The notes under the pieces are model-generated. The model did no database searches and was not told the DNA's origin. It saw only the letters and a program-made list of their open reading frames with translations. The position numbers and the translations under genes were made by a program. Positions 56,209-60,427 of a DNA stretch of 60,427 nucleotides are shown piece after piece; positions within the stretch are counted from its first letter, which is position 1, and each line of letters starts with the position of its first letter. The DNA comes from Planctomycetota bacterium (lineage in GTDB: Bacteria; Planctomycetota; Phycisphaerae; WQYP01). The stretch spans positions 1-60,427 of the forward strand of contig JAJYZF010000019.1 of NCBI GenBank assembly GCA_021800165.1. The letters run 5' to 3'.

Positions 56209-57557
56209 ACACCACCCTGGAAATCCAATGCGATGGTCTGGTTGGACCAACGCACAATTATGCGGGCATTGCGTGGGGCAATTTGGCTTCGATGAAGCAT
56301 GGTCACCAGACGGCCAATCCACGGTTGGCCGCTTTGCAGGGACTGGCGAAGATGGAGCTGGTGGCGGGGCTGGGCATACCGCAGTTGGTGCTGCCGCCGC
56401 ACGAGCGACCGGATTTGGGCTTGTTGCGACGGCTGGGTTTTTCCGGGTCCGACGCCCAGGTGATCCGCCGTGCCATTCGCCATACGCCCCCACTGGTGTC
56501 GGCGGCGTGGAGTGCCGCGGCCATGTGGGCGGCCAATGCCGCAAGTGTCTCCCCTTCGGGGGATACCGCCGATGGGCGCATCCACTTCACCCCCGCCAAC
56601 CTTACCGGGCAGTTGCACCGGTCCATCGAAACGCCGACCACGGCGCGCATTTTACGCGCCATATTCAGCCCGCCGCAATTTTTTATACATCATGATCCAT
56701 TGCCGCCGGCGCTGGCCTTGCGCGACGAAGGTGCGGCCAATCAAATGCGGCTGACGCGGGCTGGTGGGCGGCGGGGGCTGGAACTTTTTGTGTACGGCAT
56801 TGATGCACTCACGCAAACCAGCGCTGCGGGCGTGCCCGGTCAACGCTATCCGGCCCGACAAACTGCCGCGGCTTCCGCGGCGGTCGCGCGCAACCACGGG
56901 CTGCTTTCGCGGGCAGTGGTTTTCATCCGCCAAAAGCCCGTGGCCATTGATGCCGGCGTGTTTCATAATGATGTGATTGCCCTGGCCCAGGACAATGTGT
57001 TGATTTGCCATGAACACGCGTTTGTTGCCCACACGGTAGAGGACATCCGCCGCCGGTATCGTGCACTCTTTCAGGCGGCGCCGGTGATTCATATTGTGCC
57101 GGACCGGCGATTTTCCCTGGCCGAGGCCGTGGATACGTATCTGTTTAACAGTCAACTTTTAACGCTGCCGGATGGACGCAGACTTTGGCTGGCCCCGGAC
57201 GAATGTCAGCGCCATGGCCTGGCCATGGAGGTGCTGCAATCACTGCGTGACCAAGGAGCATTTTCGCTGCTGGAGTTTATCAACGTCCGCCAGAGCATGC
57301 GCAATGGCGGTGGGCCGGCGTGTTTGCGGCTGCGGGTGCCGGTTACGCCTGGCGAACTCGCGGCGGTGCATCGCGGCGTGATGTTGACGCCGAGGCTGGC
57401 CCGTACGCTGCGGGAGTGGATCGGCCGGCATTACCGAGATCGGCTCTCACCGCGTGATCTGGCCGATCCGGCCCTCATCACCGAATCCCGCAGGGCGTTG
57501 GATGAACTCACGCAGCTTCTGCACTTGCCCAATCTCTACGATTTTCAGCGACGGTGA
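56205..57557 (+). CDS. astB: N-succinylarginine dihydrolase
   Basis: 450 residues. It hydrolyses N2-succinylarginine to succinylornithine, CO2 and ammonia. The start MNTTLEIQCDGLVGPTHNYAGI and GNLASMKHG are nearly diagnostic for AstB. Also seen are SAAWSAAAMWAANAASVSPS, FHNDVIALAQDNVLICHE and the catalytic Cys region MRNGGGPACLRLRVP near residue 370. It is the last gene of the operon; astC (succinylornithine transaminase) is not in the window. Confidence 0.96.
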   Translation: MNTTLEIQCDGLVGPTHNYAGIAWGNLASMKHGHQTANPRLAALQGLAKMELVAGLGIPQLVLPPHERPDLGLLRRLGFSGSDAQVIRRAIRHTPPLVSAAWSAAAMWAANAASVSPSGDTADGRIHFTPANLTGQLHRSIETPTTARILRAIFSPPQFFIHHDPLPPALALRDEGAANQMRLTRAGGRRGLELFVYGIDALTQTSAAGVPGQRYPARQTAAASAAVARNHGLLSRAVVFIRQKPVAIDAGVFHNDVIALAQDNVLICHEHAFVAHTVEDIRRRYRALFQAAPVIHIVPDRRFSLAEAVDTYLFNSQLLTLPDGRRLWLAPDECQRHGLAMEVLQSLRDQGAFSLLEFINVRQSMRNGGGPACLRLRVPVTPGELAAVHRGVMLTPRLARTLREWIGRHYRDRLSPRDLADPALITESRRALDELTQLLHLPNLYDFQRR

Positions 57558-57683
57558 GGAGGCGGAGGCGTGGGCGAGGCCCAGCCGGCGGCGGTTGGGC
57601 ATTTCCGGCGATTACCACAGGGACCGTTGGAGCTTGGCATCGGGTCGCAATCGCAGCCCACCGGCGATGGTCTGGGGAGGTGG

Positions 57684-58487
57684 TTACGACGAATGATCGG
57701 TGCTGTGAAATATTTTGTCCGCGGATTTTTCCACAAACCCCTGGTACAACCGGCCATCGGGCATTGGATAGCGCCGGGCAAATTCGTAATAACAGGCGGG
57801 AATGGTACTGACGCCATCGGAGAATTCCACCGTCACCTTATCGGCCAACGTGGCAGACTGCTCCAGAAACACGGTCGGCGAACCCTTGATCTCACCGCCG
57901 GCGACATTGAGCTTAAACCCGTGCCCGCGCAGGAACATATTGAGATTCTGGAGACTGTCAAAGGTTTTCAGCGTGTTCACCAGCACGGTGAAATGGTTGG
58001 CCATGAAGCCGAAGGCCGCCACCCAGGCTGCATATTCGGATTCCACGCGCAGGCTTTCGTATTGCTGATAGGAAAGCTGCCACAATCGTCCGCTACCCGG
58101 GAAGTACCAGGCCCGCGAAGCTCCGGGTGGCATTTGATCCAACAAGCCATCGACACAATTCCGCAAGGCGGGTGAACATTGCTCCAGCTTTAATTCGCTG
58201 ATGAATATTTTGGGTTGTCCGGCGTCAGGATGTTCATAATGCGTGGCCCGCAGTTTTTTTTCAATGAAGGTGTAATTGCCGGCCGGGCGATAACCCAGTT
58301 GCACAAATGGTTGGGCCATGACCGCGATCCCGACGCGCGGGTCGCCGAAGGTTCGCATGGCAATATGATCGTTGACGATCCGTTCGTCGCGGGCACGCAG
58401 GAGGCGATGAATAACTTTCACCTGCGGGTTAAGCGTTATGTATTGCTGCCAGAGATTTTCATCGAGCAGTTCTTGAAGTGTATGCAT
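57684..58487 (-). CDS. DUF1338 family (2-oxoadipate dioxygenase/decarboxylase-like, HglS)
   Basis: 267 residues; AGGAGG five bases before ATG 58487. Characterised DUF1338 enzymes convert 2-oxoadipate to 2-hydroxyglutarate in lysine catabolism, using iron. Motifs seen: VNDHIAMRTFGDPRVGI (metal His), KIFISELKLEQ, AAFGFMANHFTVLVN (metal His region), IKGSPTVFLEQSATLADKV and PACYYEFARRYP (metal Glu). It is 18 bases downstream of metF and facing the ast operon, so amino-acid catabolism genes cluster here. The exact substrate is not proven by sequence. Confidence 0.88.
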   Translation of the reverse strand: MHTLQELLDENLWQQYITLNPQVKVIHRLLRARDERIVNDHIAMRTFGDPRVGIAVMAQPFVQLGYRPAGNYTFIEKKLRATHYEHPDAGQPKIFISELKLEQCSPALRNCVDGLLDQMPPGASRAWYFPGSGRLWQLSYQQYESLRVESEYAAWVAAFGFMANHFTVLVNTLKTFDSLQNLNMFLRGHGFKLNVAGGEIKGSPTVFLEQSATLADKVTVEFSDGVSTIPACYYEFARRYPMPDGRLYQGFVEKSADKIFHSTDHSS

Positions 58488-58505
58488 AGCCGCCTCCTGA
58501 TGTAT

Positions 58506-59435
58506 CTACAAGCCGTCGCCCGCGCCCAGGCTCTGTGCATCCGCAGCGCCAAGATTCTTGAAGATTTCCAGCGTTGCGCCGGAATGGTTGAGCGTGTAAA
58601 AGTGGAGGCCCCGCACCTGGTGGTCCAGTAAATCGCGGCACTGCTCGGTGGCCCAGTGGGTGCCTACCCGGCGGATGGCGTCTGGATCTTCCCCACAGCG
58701 GCGAATAGCCCGCAGCAGGGGAGCGGGGTAGTGCGTGCCCAAGGCCAATTCCGCCATACGCCGCATCCCCGTGAGTGAACTGATCGGCATGATGCCGGCT
58801 AGAATCGGCACCCGAATACCGGCCAGTTCACAACGGTCGCGAAAATCATAGAAATCGTGATTGTCAAAGAATAACTGCGTGCAAAGGTAATTGGCACCGG
58901 CATCCACCTTGGCCTTGAGAAAGTCCATTTCCATAAGGCGGTTGGGCGTGCTTGGGTGCCCTTCCGGAAAAGCCGCCGCTCCAATGCCAAAGCCGCGTTT
59001 ATCCGGGTGGATGCCACGGCGATTAAACTCCTGAATGAACCGTACCAGATCCCCGGCATGTTGAAAGTCATCGTTGGAGCGGTCGTAATGCGGAGCATCT
59101 TTGGGTGGATCGCCGGCCAGAGCCAGGATATTGCCGGCTCCGGCATGGGAGTAGCGGCTTAAAATTTCTTCAATTTCCACACGGCTGTGACTGATGCAGG
59201 TCAGATGGGGAATCGGTTCCAGCGTGGTAGTGCGGCGGATCCGCAGCACCAATTCGTGCGTGCGTTGCCGGGTGGAACCGCCCGCCCCGTAGGTGACTGA
59301 AACAAAGGATGGCTTGAGCGGTTCCAGATGGCGAATATGCTCAAAAAGCTGTTCCGCCGCCGCATCTGTCTTGGGCGGGAAGAACTCAAACGAAAACGTG
59401 GTGCGGTCACGGGCAAAGATATCTTCGATATGCAT
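58506..59435 (-). CDS. metF: Methylenetetrahydrofolate reductase
   Basis: 309 residues from ATG 59435 (AAGGA eight bases upstream; ATG 59444 is possible). It reduces 5,10-methylene-THF to 5-methyl-THF with FAD. Conserved motifs are FSFEFFPPKTDAAAEQL, FVSVTYGAGGSTR, HLTCISHSR, NILALAGDPP and GANYLCTQLFFDN. The length fits the bacterial catalytic-only class. It probably forms an operon with the DUF1338 gene. Confidence 0.95.
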   Translation of the reverse strand: MHIEDIFARDRTTFSFEFFPPKTDAAAEQLFEHIRHLEPLKPSFVSVTYGAGGSTRQRTHELVLRIRRTTTLEPIPHLTCISHSRVEIEEILSRYSHAGAGNILALAGDPPKDAPHYDRSNDDFQHAGDLVRFIQEFNRRGIHPDKRGFGIGAAAFPEGHPSTPNRLMEMDFLKAKVDAGANYLCTQLFFDNHDFYDFRDRCELAGIRVPILAGIMPISSLTGMRRMAELALGTHYPAPLLRAIRRCGEDPDAIRRVGTHWATEQCRDLLDHQVRGLHFYTLNHSGATLEIFKNLGAADAQSLGAGDGL

Positions 59436-59464
59436 GACATCCATCCTTTAATCCGGATCAATGG

Positions 59465-59494
59465 ATTATACCGGGTCCATGGCCCCTGTGCCAC
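59465..59494 (-). promoter_or_regulatory. Possible promoter of metF
   Basis: On the minus strand TATAAT (59470-59465) is preceded by GTGGCA (59494-59489) with an 18-base spacer. The -10 is perfect, the -35 four of six. It lies about 30 bases before the metF start. Confidence 0.45.
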
Positions 59495-59590
59495 TGCCTC
59501 ATGATACTGCGATCGCGGGTCCCGTGACCAATAGGTTGCCTATCCCGGCTGTGCTCTTTTACGGGCCGGTGGTTGCAGCGGCCGGCCAAT

Positions 59591-59619
59591 AAAAAACGGG
59601 GAGCCTTACTGGCTCCCCG
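59591..59619 (-). terminator. Intrinsic terminator after the PEP-CTERM gene
   Basis: On the minus strand CGGGGAGCC, loop AGTAA, GGCTCCCCG followed by TTTTTT. It closes the gene at 59658 and separates it from metF. Confidence 0.85.
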
Positions 59620-59657
59620 CTGGGGATTGGTCTTTAATGATTTCAACCGCTGGTGAT

Positions 59658-60419
59658 TCAGGCTTTGATTTTGCGGCGGCCGCCCAGGAGCAGCAAGGCT
59701 CCCAATCCGCCCATGCCCATCAGGGAAGTCGCGGTCGGCTCCGGCACCGCGGAGACGGTGCTGGACCAAGCCACATTCACCGAGTCTCCGCCCTTGAGCG
59801 TAACGGTCAGATTGCTGCCCAGGGAATAAGGCGAGGCTAAAGTGCCCAAGCCACCATTGGCCAGCGGCATATAGGTGGACAAATCGACCTGTGAAGTGTT
59901 GGGATTGAGCGTATTGCTGGTGAACGTGTTGGCCACCGGAGTGCCATTGACCACACTCTCCGCCGTTACCACGTCCGTGGAGTTTTGAGTATTCGTCAGG
60001 CTCCAAGAGAGCGTGCCGTGGGCGCTGGCCTGCAGATTCGCGCCAACCGGCGAGGTGAAACCGTCGTCGGTAAGCTCAATGGTCAAGGTTTCCGTCGCGC
60101 CGCTGGTGTTCATGATCTGCACCGAAGATCCAACTTCCACCGCTTGGTTAGTCGCGCTGGGACTGTTGGATGTGGCGGTGAAGTTGGTGATGCTGAACAA
60201 TTGCGTGCCATTGGTTTGCGGCGAATTGATCGACACATTGGTCGGGCCAATCTGCAACGTACCAGGAGCTGCCGGGGCCGCCGACGATCCGGTCAGGTTA
60301 ACTGGCCCACCACCGCCGGTGCTGGTGATAATGGCGGTGAAACTGGCTTGTGCGGCTGATGCCACAAAGATGGAAGCGGCCACTGCGGCCAACGATAAAC
60401 TGAGTTTTTTAGAGAACAT
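59658..60419 (-). CDS. PEP-CTERM sorting-signal protein
   Basis: 253 residues. A signal peptide (about residues 1-25, ending AAQAS) and a C-terminal PEP-CTERM signal: VPEPTATSLMGMGGLGALLL, then a short basic tail GGRRKIKA. In between is a Thr/Ser/Asn-rich beta-type extracellular domain with no other motif. Such proteins are processed by exosortase and go to the cell surface or matrix. The promoter region lies beyond the window end, since the gene starts eight bases from it. Confidence 0.9.
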   Translation of the reverse strand: MFSKKLSLSLAAVAASIFVASAAQASFTAIITSTGGGGPVNLTGSSAAPAAPGTLQIGPTNVSINSPQTNGTQLFSITNFTATSNSPSATNQAVEVGSSVQIMNTSGATETLTIELTDDGFTSPVGANLQASAHGTLSWSLTNTQNSTDVVTAESVVNGTPVANTFTSNTLNPNTSQVDLSTYMPLANGGLGTLASPYSLGSNLTVTLKGGDSVNVAWSSTVSAVPEPTATSLMGMGGLGALLLLGGRRKIKA

Positions 60420-60427
60420 AAATGTTA

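Overview
The window looks like chromosomal DNA of a planctomycete, most likely of the Phycisphaerae type. This is inferred from several signs: a 23S-5S rRNA unit with no 16S beside it, a PEP-CTERM surface protein, futalosine-pathway menaquinone synthesis (mqnD), von Willebrand A and zinc-ribbon membrane proteins, and many decayed Rhs/YD-repeat genes. The DNA is moderately GC-rich. No taxonomic marker beyond the 23S gene is present, so the placement is an inference.

Layout. 1-9.3 kb is an accessory region. It holds fragments of Rhs polymorphic toxins, two candidate immunity or cargo genes, one truncated Rhs C-terminus with an intact variable domain, a lipoprotein, and blocks of short dispersed repeats. 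9.3-24.7 kb is ordinary gene-dense chromosome: small membrane and exported proteins, a HEAT/CxxCH protein split by an amber codon, two CNNM/CBS transporters, purN, an MFS permease coupled to glutamate dehydrogenase, the bifunctional fucokinase/GDP-fucose pyrophosphorylase fkp, mqnD and argG. 24.8-32.4 kb is a second accessory region. It starts with an inverted copy of the repeat block at 8.0-8.9 kb, then a two-gene cassette between direct repeats, then an Rhs toxin module interrupted by a 1.7 kb insertion sequence, then a small membrane protein and a DUF4209/HEPN-type gene. 32.8-48 kb is housekeeping again: TPR protein, tpx, a tandem repeat array, rnc, rluD, two envelope proteins, 5-formyl-THF cyclo-ligase, rarA, a glycoside hydrolase, a large VWA protein and pheA.

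48.0-52.1 kb is the rRNA unit: a leader of about 0.9 kb rich in hairpins, 23S, 5S and a strong intrinsic terminator. The ends of 23S are bracketed by a 27-nt complementary processing stem. 52.4-57.6 kb is a tight arginine-succinyltransferase operon (M20 hydrolase, astA, astD, astB), facing a metF-DUF1338 pair; a PEP-CTERM protein gene ends the window.

The most interesting content is, first, the interaction of a family of short mobile-looking repeats with Rhs toxin genes. These include an apparent occupied/empty-site pair, an in-frame 57-bp insertion flanked by 8-bp direct repeats, and a tandem array. Second are the structured leader RNA, the amber-split cytochrome-like gene, and an AST operon that carries an M20 hydrolase but neither astE nor astC in view. 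All functional calls are from reading motifs by eye; no database search was run.
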